Below, piece by piece: positions 7,760 to 17,992 of a DNA stretch of 56,872 nucleotides. Made by a program: the position numbers and the translations under genes. The stretch is taken from assembly GCA_902563435.1 (NCBI GenBank), contig CACEXE010000009.1, positions 1 through 56,872 on the forward strand. The letters are read 5' to 3'. The stretch comes from an uncultured Pelagibacteraceae bacterium. Its GTDB lineage: Bacteria; Pseudomonadota; Alphaproteobacteria; Pelagibacterales; Pelagibacteraceae. Numbering within the stretch: position 1 is the first letter of the stretch; each line of letters begins with the position of its first letter. The notes beneath the pieces are model-generated. The model saw only the letters and a program-made list of their open reading frames with translations. It made no database searches and was not told the DNA's origin.

Positions 7760-9184
7760 TTACTCATTTACGTAAACCGAAACTCCTCTAGAATTAATAT
7801 CTACGTCAAATTTTTTATGAAGAGGAGGGAAAGCTCTCTGTGAACAATCAAGTCTGTCACATGTTCTACATGATACTCCAATAGGTAATTCAGATTTTTT
7901 GTCACTGAGATCTAAGTTTTCAGTATATACAAATTCTTTCGCATATTTTGCTTCACAACCAAGACCTATTGATAACATACTTTTTTTTTGTCCATACCTT
8001 CCAACGCCCTTTTCGACAGTTTTTGCAATACAAACATATTTCTCTCCATTAGTCATTTTACTAACTGCTGCTTGAATAACACCTGGTCGTGAAAAAGCTG
8101 AATAGACATTCCATCTTGGACAAGCTCCTCCGTATCTTGGTATCTCTATACCTGATAATGAAAATCTTTTAGAAATATTTCCAGCAACATCTACTCTTAA
8201 AAAATGAAAAGGTATTCCAGGAAGTTTTGGATCTTGTAAACATGTTACTCTATGAGCTACCTGCTCAAAAGAGGTTGCAAATGTATTTTGTAAAAGTTCT
8301 AAATCATATTTTAATTCTTTACATTCTTTATGAAAAAGAGCGTATGGCATCAATATTGCTGCGCCACTATAATTTAAAAGTGCTACTCTTGTTAATTTTT
8401 TAGACTCTTCAGTTGGAAAATTAAATGTAGTAAGGTATTCATCAATTTCTTTTGATGCTCCTTCTTGTGAAATTTGTGCTGCAGCAAAAAGTTTTTTTGT
8501 TTCAAGTGAAAGATAATCAGATAATAGCAATTCTTTGTCTTTTACTTTATATATCTTTGAGAATGGTTTTCCTTCTTTAGGTATTACATCTTTTACAGTT
8601 ATACCATATTCATCTTTTAAAAACTGACATAAGGCAATATATCTTGTTCTATTATTTTGTTTTACTCTATCAAAAATTTGATTTGCAAATTCTTCTAATT
8701 TTGGAAAAAAATTTTTATTTTCTTGTAAAAAATCTGAAATTACTTCTCCAGGAAACGCGTTTTTTCTCCCGTCAATAATTTTACCTGAAATATTTTCTAA
8801 TTTGTTAAAAATTTCATGATCTTTTTGTTTAAAGTTATCACCTAGTTTAATTAAAGCTTTTGCAATTTTTGGATTTGTATTAACTAAATCTTTTACTTCT
8901 GGTCCAAGAATATCAAGATCCTCAAAAAGTTCATCACCCAACAATTCAGAAATATTATTCTCAAGATTTATGTCTGTTTTGCTTGTAAGATCGGAAAGCT
9001 CTATTTTAAGTTTATCACAAACCTTTAAAAGTAAGTCTCCATCAATTTTTCTTTTTCCACTCTCTATTAGATTTAAATAGCTTGGTGAAATAGACATTTC
9101 TTCTGCTAATTTGTTAGCCTGAATTCCTAATTGCCTTCTAAAAGCTTTGATTTTTGGACCAATTTTTGTATCAATTTGACTCAT
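7760..9184 (-). CDS. XRE-family regulator of the RamB/ScfR (short-chain fatty acyl) type
   Basis: I start this 474-residue protein at 9184 (MSQIDTKIGPKIKAFRRQL), where the helix-turn-helix domain begins; a longer reading from 9223 adds 13 unusual residues. The XRE-type HTH (about 10-65) is followed by an ImmA/IrrE-like region. The family-specific part includes LMPYALFHKECKELKYD and FEQVAHRVTCLQDP, and the C-terminal cysteine group reads GVSCRTCDRLDCSQRAFPP. RamB, MccR and ScfR proteins control glyoxylate-shunt, propionate and acetyl-CoA genes. Here the gene is divergent from isocitrate lyase with arrays of TTTGTAAA sites between them, so control of aceA plus autoregulation is likely. The Cys cluster could bind metal, but that is not shown. 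Confidence 0.87.
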   Translation of the reverse strand: MSQIDTKIGPKIKAFRRQLGIQANKLAEEMSISPSYLNLIESGKRKIDGDLLLKVCDKLKIELSDLTSKTDINLENNISELLGDELFEDLDILGPEVKDLVNTNPKIAKALIKLGDNFKQKDHEIFNKLENISGKIIDGRKNAFPGEVISDFLQENKNFFPKLEEFANQIFDRVKQNNRTRYIALCQFLKDEYGITVKDVIPKEGKPFSKIYKVKDKELLLSDYLSLETKKLFAAAQISQEGASKEIDEYLTTFNFPTEESKKLTRVALLNYSGAAILMPYALFHKECKELKYDLELLQNTFATSFEQVAHRVTCLQDPKLPGIPFHFLRVDVAGNISKRFSLSGIEIPRYGGACPRWNVYSAFSRPGVIQAAVSKMTNGEKYVCIAKTVEKGVGRYGQKKSMLSIGLGCEAKYAKEFVYTENLDLSDKKSELPIGVSCRTCDRLDCSQRAFPPLHKKFDVDINSRGVSVYVNE

Positions 9185-9191
9185 TTTACTA

Positions 9192-9224
9192 TTTGTAAAT
9201 TTTGTAAATTTAAATTTACACAAA
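9192..9224. promoter_or_regulatory. Operator array A, proximal to the regulator gene
   Basis: Two direct copies of TTTGTAAA lie 9 bp apart (9192-9199, 9201-9208), followed by an inverted TTTACAcAAA (9215-9224). The last two form an imperfect palindrome around AAATTTAAATTT. The array lies just upstream of the regulator start. TTTGTAAA differs by one base from the TTTGCAAA core known for RamB-type regulators. Confidence 0.55.
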
Positions 9225-9263
9225 ATTATTCAATTTTACAAGCAAAATCAATTTAATTGTAGA

Positions 9264-9296
9264 TTTTGTAAATATTGTAAATTATAAAGTTTACAT
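9264..9296. promoter_or_regulatory. Operator array B, proximal to the small ORF and aceA
   Basis: This second array repeats the layout of the first: TTGTAAATATTGTAAAT, again two copies 9 bp apart (cores at 9265-9272 and 9274-9281), plus an inverted GTTTACAT at 9289-9296. A further partial site, TTTTACAAGCAAAA, lies between the arrays at 9234-9247. A TATAAA at 9283-9288 could be the -10 box of the plus-strand transcript, so a bound regulator would cover the promoter. Confidence 0.5.
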
Positions 9297-9456
9297 GGAA
9301 AAAAACAAAATTAACAACATCGAAAATAACTACCAAATTACTAATAAAGAAGAGCATTCTGAGCATAAGTCAAAAGGTATTTACATTAGAGACGATCATT
9401 GCGATTGGGGATCTAGCGGAATGAACGAATTTACTGAGGAATACAGCTCAAAATAG
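9295..9456 (+). CDS. Candidate 53-residue protein upstream of isocitrate lyase
   Basis: An ATG at 9295 opens 53 codons ending in TAG at 9454-9456, in an otherwise unexplained gap. The product is polar and mostly acidic. It opens with an Asn/Glu/Lys-rich segment and ends in a distinctive DDHCDWGSSGMNEF-type region with one Cys and one Trp. There is no signal peptide or membrane segment. No Shine-Dalgarno precedes it. TATAAA lies six bases before the ATG, so its mRNA could be leaderless. It ends 44 bases before aceA on the same strand. Function is unknown; it may be a small regulator, a leader peptide or a chance frame. Confidence 0.45.
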   Translation: MEKNKINNIENNYQITNKEEHSEHKSKGIYIRDDHCDWGSSGMNEFTEEYSSK

Positions 9457-9500
9457 TCATTGGTCATTTCTAGTCATTTAATCGAAAGAGAGGGGTTTAA

Positions 9501-10775
9501 GTGTCAGCTGAGAACATTTCATACGATTTACAAAGATTTTCAGGTATTAAAAGAGATTATACTCCTGAAGAAGTTGAAAGATTAAGAGGTTCAATCAGAA
9601 TTGAGTATTCTATGTGTAAAATGCAGTCCCAAAAGCTTTGGAAACTGCTTAATACAGAAGCTTATGTAAATACCCTTGGGTCACTTTCAGGAAATCATGC
9701 AGTTCAACATGCAAAAGCCGGTTTAAAGGCAATTTATTTAAGTGGTTGGCAAGTTGCAGCTGATGCTAACAGTGCTGGTGAAATGTATCCTGATCAATCT
9801 TTATATCCATATGATAGTGCACCAAAATTAGTTGAGACAATGAATAATTCCCTAATTAGAGCTGATCAAATTCAACATATGGAAATGATAGATGGTGATA
9901 TGGATAAAAGTAAGAGAACTGATTACATGTTGCCAATTATAGCTGATGGTGAAGCAGGATTTGGTGGACCACTAAATGTATTTGAATTAACTAAAAAATT
10001 TATTAGAGCGGGTGCTGCCGGGGTTCATTTTGAAGACCAATTAGCTAGTGAGAAAAAATGTGGTCATATGGGTGGAAAAGTTTTAGTTCCAACTGGAACA
10101 ATGGTTAGAAATTTAAAGGCTGCAAGACTTGCTGCTGATATTGCAGATGTACCATTAATAATTTTAGCAAGAACAGATGCAAATGCTGCAAAATTAATCA
10201 CAAATGATTTTGATGATAATGATAAACCATTTTTAACTGGCGAAAGATCACCTGAAGGTTTCTTTTATGTTAAAGACGGAATTGAGCAGGCAATTTCTAG
10301 AGGTCTTGCTTATGCACCATACGCAGATTTAATTTGGTGTGAAACTGCTACTCCAAATTTAGAAGAGGCAAAGAAATTTGCTGATGCTATACATGAAAAG
10401 TTTCCTAGTAAAATGTTAGCTTATAATTGTTCTCCATCATTTAATTGGAAGAAACATTTATCTGATGAAGAAATTGGATCATTTCAAAGAAAAATTGGAG
10501 AAATGGGATATAAATTTCAATTCATTACATTAGCAGGTTTCCACACTCAAAACATTGCAATATTTGAATTAGCAGAAAAATATAAATCAGAGGGTATGAC
10601 GGCTTACTCAAAAATTCAACAGCATGAATTTGCTAGAGAAAAAGATGGATACACAAGCGTGAAACATCAAAGAGAAGTTGGTACATCGTATTTTGATGCT
10701 GTTTCAAATACAATAAGCTCAGGCAAAAGCTCAACTACAGCAATGGAAGGCTCAACTGAGTCAGAACAGTTTTAG
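9501..10775 (+). CDS. aceA: Isocitrate lyase
   Basis: The 424-residue enzyme cleaves isocitrate to glyoxylate and succinate, the first step of the glyoxylate shunt. The active-site loop [10 protein letters not shown] has its catalytic Cys at C187, and YNCSPSFNW lies near residue 310. Acidic metal ligands appear in [12 protein letters not shown] and VHFEDQ. The length fits the shorter bacterial class. The start is GTG at 9501, supported by the purine-rich GAGAGG a few bases upstream. The divergent RamB/ScfR-type regulator and its sites suggest induction on acetate or fatty-acid carbon. No malate synthase is in the window. A small membrane protein follows after 11 bases. Confidence 0.96.
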   Translation: MSAENISYDLQRFSGIKRDYTPEEVERLRGSIRIEYSMCKMQSQKLWKLLNTEAYVNTLGSLSGNHAVQHAKAGLKAIYLSGWQVAADANSAGEMYPDQSLYPYDSAPKLVETMNNSLIRADQIQHMEMIDGDMDKSKRTDYMLPIIADGEAGFGGPLNVFELTKKFIRAGAAGVHFEDQLASEKKCGHMGGKVLVPTGTMVRNLKAARLAADIADVPLIILARTDANAAKLITNDFDDNDKPFLTGERSPEGFFYVKDGIEQAISRGLAYAPYADLIWCETATPNLEEAKKFADAIHEKFPSKMLAYNCSPSFNWKKHLSDEEIGSFQRKIGEMGYKFQFITLAGFHTQNIAIFELAEKYKSEGMTAYSKIQQHEFAREKDGYTSVKHQREVGTSYFDAVSNTISSGKSSTTAMEGSTESEQF

Positions 10776-10786
10776 ATGATAGATTA

Positions 10787-11077
10787 ATGTTTACTAGTGG
10801 TCTTCTTTTAATAGTAAGCTATCTTTTATTTAAATATACAGTTCAATGGATTCAATATTATAATCAAACTGATCCTAGGATGCCCGACTCAATATGGCGT
10901 TATACTTGTGACTATAAAGTTATCGGCATAAGAGATATTTGTGACCTGGATGATAAGCCATTTGTAAGACAAAGAAGAAAAAGAGATAAAATTGTTACAA
11001 TAATGTATTTTATTGTAGTCCTTGCTTTTGTATTTTCGATGTATTTTATGGCGAGTTTATTAGGACTAATTCTTTAA
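10787..11077 (+). CDS. Small membrane protein of unknown function
   Basis: The 96-residue protein has a hydrophobic N-terminus (about 3-20) and a C-terminal membrane segment (about 71-95). The central part is polar and contains MPDSIWRYTCDYKVIGIRDICDL, written here as MPDSIWRYTCDYK then VIGIRDICDL, with two Cys. It follows aceA by 11 bases and probably shares its transcript, so a carbon-metabolism or transport-accessory role is possible but unproven. Its end overlaps the convergent djlA end by 12 bases. No family is recognised. Confidence 0.7.
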   Translation: MFTSGLLLIVSYLLFKYTVQWIQYYNQTDPRMPDSIWRYTCDYKVIGIRDICDLDDKPFVRQRRKRDKIVTIMYFIVVLAFVFSMYFMASLLGLIL

Positions 11078-11788
11078 TTTTTGAATCTTATCCCATGCTG
11101 AATTAACAGCTCTCATTTTAGCTTTACTCTCATTTATTACTTCTTGCGGAACACCTTTACTTAATAAAAGATCAGGATGATGCTCTTTGCTAAGTTTAAT
11201 ATAACGTTTTCTTATTTCTTCGAGTGAGTCGTTAGGCTTGCTCTCTAAAACAATATAAGGATTAAGTTTGTCTGATGACTTTCTGCTTTCTTTAATTCCG
11301 TTAATTTTAGCTTGATTTAATCCAAAAATTCTTGCTATATCCTCTATCATTATTAATTCATTTTCACTTATGTGTCCGTCGGCTTCAGCAATATAAAAAA
11401 GAGTATTAATTACTTCCTCTAATACATTCATATTTCCTCTATAAACTTCTGCAATTTGTTTTGCATATGGTTCATACCCAGTAATTTCCTCTTTAGCTTT
11501 ATTGAAAATTTTACCAACCTGATCTAATTCACTTTCAGGTATTTTTAATTTATCTTTAACTGCAATTAATTCTTCACGACTAACCTGTCCATCTGCTTTA
11601 CTTAGCTTTGCTGATAAAACTATCAAAGAGAGTGCAAATATTTGTTGTGGCTGTGCAAAAGATCTAAATCCACCACTTGATCTGGCTCTTGACATTTTTC
11701 CACCGATTAAGGATCCTAAAAGCATACCAAAAGGCCCACCAATTGAAAAACCTAGCATTCCACCAATTATGCTTCCCCATATTGCCAT
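11066..11788 (-). CDS. djlA: DjlA-type membrane co-chaperone (TerB plus J-domain)
   Basis: This 240-residue protein has a Gly-rich hydrophobic N-terminus (about 4-30) typical of the DjlA membrane anchor. A TerB-like helical domain follows (about 48-165), with the paired phrases SKADGQVSREE and AEADGHISENE. The C-terminal J-domain (about 173-240) has HPD at 204-206. DjlA proteins stimulate DnaK at the inner membrane and are linked to envelope stress. Its ATG overlaps the stop of the upstream secreted-protein gene by one base (TAATG), so translation is probably coupled. It is the second J-domain protein in this window. Confidence 0.9.
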   Translation of the reverse strand: MAIWGSIIGGMLGFSIGGPFGMLLGSLIGGKMSRARSSGGFRSFAQPQQIFALSLIVLSAKLSKADGQVSREELIAVKDKLKIPESELDQVGKIFNKAKEEITGYEPYAKQIAEVYRGNMNVLEEVINTLFYIAEADGHISENELIMIEDIARIFGLNQAKINGIKESRKSSDKLNPYIVLESKPNDSLEEIRKRYIKLSKEHHPDLLLSKGVPQEVINESKAKMRAVNSAWDKIQKLKN

Positions 11789-12474
11789 TACTCAAAACTC
11801 CTTAATCTATATTCCCAACTACCCATTTTATTATATGTTACTTTTAATATTAAATTATTTTCTGGATTATACCAAACATCAAATTCAAATTTTTTTTCAT
11901 CAGAAAGACTTTCATCATTTGATTTAATATTAAAGTGTTTAGTTAAATATTCTTTACCATTAATATCAATTTTTTCATCTCCTATTAAACTCACAGTCTG
12001 TTTTTTTATACTCCCAGATAAAGGACTGATTTGTTTATTAGCTTTTAAAATTTTATGGTTCCACCAATTCCCAATTGTACAATCTAAACTGGCTTCACCC
12101 TTGTATGATGATCCGTCTATAATGAATTTATTTATAGATTTATCATAATTTAAATTTACATATTTCTCCTTATCATTTTGAAAAGTATTAGATTTAAAAA
12201 AAACTAATTTATCATCTTTGTACTTTTCTATTGTCTCACTTAATATCGAAAAAACTGTTATGCCGAATAACTCTACTTTAAAATTAGTATAATTTTTTAC
12301 TACAAATAAATTTTTATCAAATTCAAAGAAGTAGTTGGTGCTACCAATAACTTCATTATTTCTTAGAACATCCATCTCAATTTTTTTAAGACCTTCATAA
12401 TGATTGCTATGTGCCATCACTTTAGAAGCAAACATAATAATTATTGATAGGATAATAAATTGTTTCATTTTCAT
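11788..12474 (-). CDS. Secreted periplasmic protein (DUF6134/DUF3108-like)
   Basis: The 228-residue protein begins with a Sec signal peptide, MKMKQFIILSIIIMFASK, and a likely cleavage after VMA. The mature part is beta-rich with phrases such as YFFEFDKNLFVVKNYTNF and FDVWYNPENNLILKVTY. These resemble periplasmic domains grouped under DUF6134 or DUF3108; that match is from memory and moderate. The gene is the first of a pair with djlA, with a one-base overlap. A 39-base divergent gap separates it from the YczE-like gene. Function is unknown. Confidence 0.75.
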   Translation of the reverse strand: MKMKQFIILSIIIMFASKVMAHSNHYEGLKKIEMDVLRNNEVIGSTNYFFEFDKNLFVVKNYTNFKVELFGITVFSILSETIEKYKDDKLVFFKSNTFQNDKEKYVNLNYDKSINKFIIDGSSYKGEASLDCTIGNWWNHKILKANKQISPLSGSIKKQTVSLIGDEKIDINGKEYLTKHFNIKSNDESLSDEKKFEFDVWYNPENNLILKVTYNKMGSWEYRLRSFE

Positions 12475-12513
12475 AGATTTTAGTTAAAGAAAGTATAAAT
12501 AATAGCGAAATAT

Positions 12514-13161
12514 ATGTTCCTTACTATCAAAAATATTCCTAAAGTCTCATGGAGTTCTCACGAGACTTTTAATTTAAAGCCAAAATTGTCTACCTTATTC
12601 TTCCTTTGTTTTGGTCTAATATTATTCGGTTTTGGCGAAGCCTTAGTCGTTATTTCATTTATTGGCAATTCTCCATGGACTGTAATGGCACAAGGAATTT
12701 CGATTAATTCAGGATTATCCATTGGAATTGTAACTTTTATAGTAAGTGTTGTCGTTTTATCTTCATGGTTTTTTTTAAAACAAAAACCTGGTCTAGGTAC
12801 CATATTCAATATCGTGATTATTGCAGCAATGTTAGATATTACAATTGCATTAATACCAACCCCTGAAACTTACATTATGAAATTATTAATGGCTGCAGGA
12901 GGCGTTATGATAGTTGGAGCGGGGAGTGGTATTTATTTAATAGCTAATCTAGGTCCAGGGCCTAGGGATGGTTTAATGACTGGTTTACAAAAAAAAACTA
13001 ATCTACCGATTGCTTCTGTGAGAGCCTTTATAGAAATTTCTGTAGCTTCAGTTGGGTGGTACTTGGGTGGAACAATTGGTGTTGGAACTTTGATGTTTGC
13101 TTTTGGAATTGGTCCTTGTATTGCTTTTAGTTTGTACATTATTGATAAAATAATGAACTAA
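12514..13161 (+). CDS. YczE/YitT-like integral membrane protein
   Basis: The 215-residue protein has about five membrane segments. Conserved-looking loops include GNSPWTVMAQGIS and LGPGPRDGLMTGLQKKTN, which match the COG2364 (YczE/YyaS) group of uncharacterised membrane proteins. No enzymatic motif is visible. The last four bases overlap the end of the convergent typA gene. Open frames on the opposite strand within it are shadows. Transport or channel activity is often assumed for the family but is not shown by the sequence. Confidence 0.82.
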   Translation: MFLTIKNIPKVSWSSHETFNLKPKLSTLFFLCFGLILFGFGEALVVISFIGNSPWTVMAQGISINSGLSIGIVTFIVSVVVLSSWFFLKQKPGLGTIFNIVIIAAMLDITIALIPTPETYIMKLLMAAGGVMIVGAGSGIYLIANLGPGPRDGLMTGLQKKTNLPIASVRAFIEISVASVGWYLGGTIGVGTLMFAFGIGPCIAFSLYIIDKIMN

Positions 13162-14984
13162 GTAGCAGTATTTTGTTTTTCGCTTCTTTTTCTTTCGTTT
13201 GGGTCTAGAATTGCTTTTCTGAGTCTACAAGATTTAGGTGTAATTTCTAACGCTTCATCAGTATTAAGTATACTTAACTGTTCTGCAATCGACATTTGTC
13301 TTACAGGTGTAAGAACAATATTTTCATCAGTACCTTGTGTTCTCATATTTGTAAGTTTTTTTCCTTTCATAACATTAATTATCATATCACCTGGTTTAGG
13401 AGCTAAGCCAACAATCATTCCTGTATAAACTGGATCATTGTGAGTGACAAACATTTCTCCTCTAGCCTGTAAATTAAAAATTGAAAATGCAACAGCTTTA
13501 CCCTGGTCCATGGAAATTAAAGCACCATTTCTTCTACCCTCCATGTCTCCCTCAAAATCTCCGTAAGACTGAAAAATTCTGTTAATAACACCTGTTCCTT
13601 TTGTTAAAGTTAAAAATCTACTTGTGTATCCCATTAAACCTCTTGTTGGCGCATGAAAAATTAGTCTTTTTTTATTCTTTCCAGTATCTTTTAATTCAAT
13701 TAATTTACCCTTTCTTCTATTCATAGAGTCAATAATCCTTGATGAATATTCTTCATCTAAATCCATAGTAATTTCTTCAATGGGTTCTAACTTTTTTGAA
13801 TTTTCGTCAGTTTTAAATAAAACTTTAGGAGGGCTTACAGTCATCTCAAAACCCTCACGTCTCATTTGTGTTAGTAATATTTCGAGCATTAATTCTCCTC
13901 TTCCACTTATCTCAAATGCATCTTTATTTGCGTTTTCTGAGAAAGAAATTCCAACATTGTTTTGAGCTTCTAAAATTAGACGATCTCTAATCTGGGTACT
14001 TGTTAATTTTTTACCCTCAGTTCCTGCTAATGGTGAACTATTTACTGTTATTTTTATCGACATTGTTGGTGGATCGATCGGTGTTGCCTCAATTGGTTCA
14101 TTTACCTCTAAATCACAAATAGTATCTGCTACATTTGCTTTTTCTAATCCAGCTATAACTACGATATCTCCAGCTTCTCCAACTTCAATGGGCACTTTTT
14201 TTGTACCCTCATATCTAAAGATCTTTGTAAGTCTACCTTCATCTACTTTTTCACCTTTTAAATTTATTGCTTTAATTTGCTGATTTGATTTTGCAGTTCC
14301 TTGTGAAATTCTTCCTACTAAGCTTCTGCCCAAAAAGTTATCAGCATAAAGTAGCGTCGATAGCATCGCAAATGGTTTTGATCTATCAAATTGAGAGGGT
14401 TTTACATGATCCAAAACTAAATCTAATAGTGGATTAAGATTTTCTCTTGGTCCGTCAATATCTTTACATGCCCAACCAGATCTTCCACTTGCGTATAATA
14501 CTGGAAAATCTAATTGCTCTTCATTAGCATCTAAACTAACAAATAAATCAAATGTCTCATTTAAAACCTCGTCAGCTCTTTGATCAGTTTTGTCTAATTT
14601 ATTTATTACTACAATTGGTTTTAATCCCTGTTTTAATGCTTTGCTTAATACAAATTTGGTTTGAGGCATGACGCCTTCTGCAGAGTCTACTAACAATAAT
14701 GCACCATCTGCTAAACTTAAAACTCTTTCAACCTCTGCTGCAAAATCTCTGTGACCAGGAGTATCAATAATATTTATTCTAGTATCTTTCCAATTAATCG
14801 AAGTTGGCTTTGCAAGAATTGTAATTCCTCTTTCTTTTTCCAGCTCTCCAGAATCCATTAATCTTTCATCAACTACTTCGTTGTCTCTAAAAGAACCACT
14901 TTGTTTCATCAAATTATCAATCAGTGTTGTTTTTCCGTGATCAACGTGAGCAATGATAGTGATGTTTCGAATATTATTATTCAT
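13158..14984 (-). CDS. typA: Ribosome-binding GTPase TypA/BipA
   Basis: The 608-residue translational GTPase has G1 AHVDHGKTT (12-20), RGITI near 52-56, DTPGH (74-78) and NKLD (128-131). An EF-G-like domain order follows, with GRGELMLEILL and the C-terminal RGLMGYTSRFLTLTKGTG region specific to TypA. It binds the 70S ribosome and supports ribosome assembly and stress adaptation. Length agrees with the family norm of about 600. It appears monocistronic: groEL lies upstream on the same strand but is separated by a strong terminator. Confidence 0.96.
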   Translation of the reverse strand: MNNNIRNITIIAHVDHGKTTLIDNLMKQSGSFRDNEVVDERLMDSGELEKERGITILAKPTSINWKDTRINIIDTPGHRDFAAEVERVLSLADGALLLVDSAEGVMPQTKFVLSKALKQGLKPIVVINKLDKTDQRADEVLNETFDLFVSLDANEEQLDFPVLYASGRSGWACKDIDGPRENLNPLLDLVLDHVKPSQFDRSKPFAMLSTLLYADNFLGRSLVGRISQGTAKSNQQIKAINLKGEKVDEGRLTKIFRYEGTKKVPIEVGEAGDIVVIAGLEKANVADTICDLEVNEPIEATPIDPPTMSIKITVNSSPLAGTEGKKLTSTQIRDRLILEAQNNVGISFSENANKDAFEISGRGELMLEILLTQMRREGFEMTVSPPKVLFKTDENSKKLEPIEEITMDLDEEYSSRIIDSMNRRKGKLIELKDTGKNKKRLIFHAPTRGLMGYTSRFLTLTKGTGVINRIFQSYGDFEGDMEGRRNGALISMDQGKAVAFSIFNLQARGEMFVTHNDPVYTGMIVGLAPKPGDMIINVMKGKKLTNMRTQGTDENIVLTPVRQMSIAEQLSILNTDEALEITPKSCRLRKAILDPNERKRSEKQNTAT

Positions 14985-15023
14985 GGTTGAGGCTCTTATA
15001 CATTTATACTTTTAATTGAAAAC

Positions 15024-15055
15024 AAAAAAAAAGGGCAGAATAATCTGCCCTTTTT
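15024..15055 (-). terminator. Rho-independent terminator of groES-groEL
   Basis: GGGCAGA (15033-15039) and TCTGCCC (15044-15050) form a 7-bp stem with a 4-base loop. It is flanked by an A run on the left and a T run on the right, which extends the stem. Read on the minus strand, the hairpin lies after the groEL stop and is followed by nine U, a classic intrinsic terminator. Confidence 0.88.
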
Positions 15056-15080
15056 AAATTTTTTAATTAGACTTTTTGGG

Positions 15081-17056
<1,976 letters not shown>

Positions 17057-17080
17057 ATTTACTCCTTTAAATTAGTTTTC

Positions 17081-17109
17081 ATATAGATGCATGTGACGAT
17101 TATTTCAAG
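17081..17109 (-). promoter_or_regulatory. Sigma-32-like promoter of groES-groEL
   Basis: On the minus strand a perfect CTTGAAA (17109-17103) is followed, after 12 bases, by GCATCTATAT (17090-17081), an acceptable match to the heat-shock -10 pattern. The following 24 bases hold only the ribosome site. Inference from motif only. Confidence 0.5.
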
Positions 17110-17176
17110 ATCTGGCCACAAATATATAAATGAGAAAATTCAAGAATTTATTAGATTTTTAAGCTATATCTGAAAT

Positions 17177-17992
17177 ATGAGTAAAAATTTAGATGAATCA
17201 GGCTTAAAATCAATATTCAGAGAATATGACTTATTCTTCATAGATATCTGGGGCGTAGTGCATAACGGAATAAAGCTCTATGAGAATGCTGTCAAAGTTT
17301 TAAATGAATTATCTAATAACGAAAAAAAATTCATATTATTGACAAATGCTCCAAGACCGAACCTAACAATTATTAATACTTTAAAAAAAATGGGGTTAAA
17401 TAATTTTTCTCATACAGTTTTTACATCTGGAGAAGCATCAAAAAGATATCTTTTAGAAAATTTCAATAATAAAAAATTTTTTCACTTAGGACCACCAAAA
17501 GATTTTGATTTATTTAAAACTTTTGAAAATAATAAAGTGCTTAATATAGATGACTCAGATTATTTATTATGTTCAGGTCTTTTTGAAGAATATGAAGATA
17601 ACCTAGGGTATTATAAAAATCTTTTATCAAAACATATTACAAAAAAAATGATATGTACTAACCCTGATTTAATAGTTGATCGAGGTGACAAAAGAGAATA
17701 TTGCGCAGGCTCTATTGCAAAATCATTTGAAGAAATTGATGGCAAGGTTATTTATTTTGGAAAACCATATCCACCTGTTTATGAAATAGCAGCAGATGTA
17801 AAAAACAAAAAAATATTATGTATTGGTGATAATTTAAATACAGATATAAAAGGCGCAAACATACAAAATTTTGACTCATTACTTATTACAGGTGGTATAC
17901 ATAGACAAGAAATTTCAAAATCATCAATTGAAAATGTACTTAAAAATTATGAGGCAAAAATTGACTATTTTCAGAAAGAATTAAAATGGTAA
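17177..17992 (+). CDS. HAD-IIA family protein (TIGR01459 type)
   Basis: The 271-residue HAD-superfamily protein has motif I as FIDIWGVVHNG (21-31), LLTNAPRP for motif II, GKPYPPVYEIA and IGDNLNTDIKGA for motifs III and IV. Motif I reads D-I-W: the nucleophile Asp (D23) is kept but the usual second Asp is Trp. As far as I recall this is typical of the TIGR01459 subgroup, whose substrate is unknown. The gene heads a plus-strand operon and its end overlaps ribF by 7 bases. It is separated from the divergent groES by a 120-base promoter region. Confidence 0.85.
   Translation: MSKNLDESGLKSIFREYDLFFIDIWGVVHNGIKLYENAVKVLNELSNNEKKFILLTNAPRPNLTIINTLKKMGLNNFSHTVFTSGEASKRYLLENFNNKKFFHLGPPKDFDLFKTFENNKVLNIDDSDYLLCSGLFEEYEDNLGYYKNLLSKHITKKMICTNPDLIVDRGDKREYCAGSIAKSFEEIDGKVIYFGKPYPPVYEIAADVKNKKILCIGDNLNTDIKGANIQNFDSLLITGGIHRQEISKSSIENVLKNYEAKIDYFQKELKW

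Noticed and set aside
9457..9500. Repeated TAGTCATT in the gap before aceA as an operator or riboswitch
   Set aside because: Only two imperfect copies are present and no stable fold is visible, so chance is sufficient.
13158..13161. Gene disruption suggested by overlapping gene ends (here and at 3487, 11066, 23630, 31747, 35333)
   Set aside because: These are short convergent overlaps between intact genes, normal for this compact genome.
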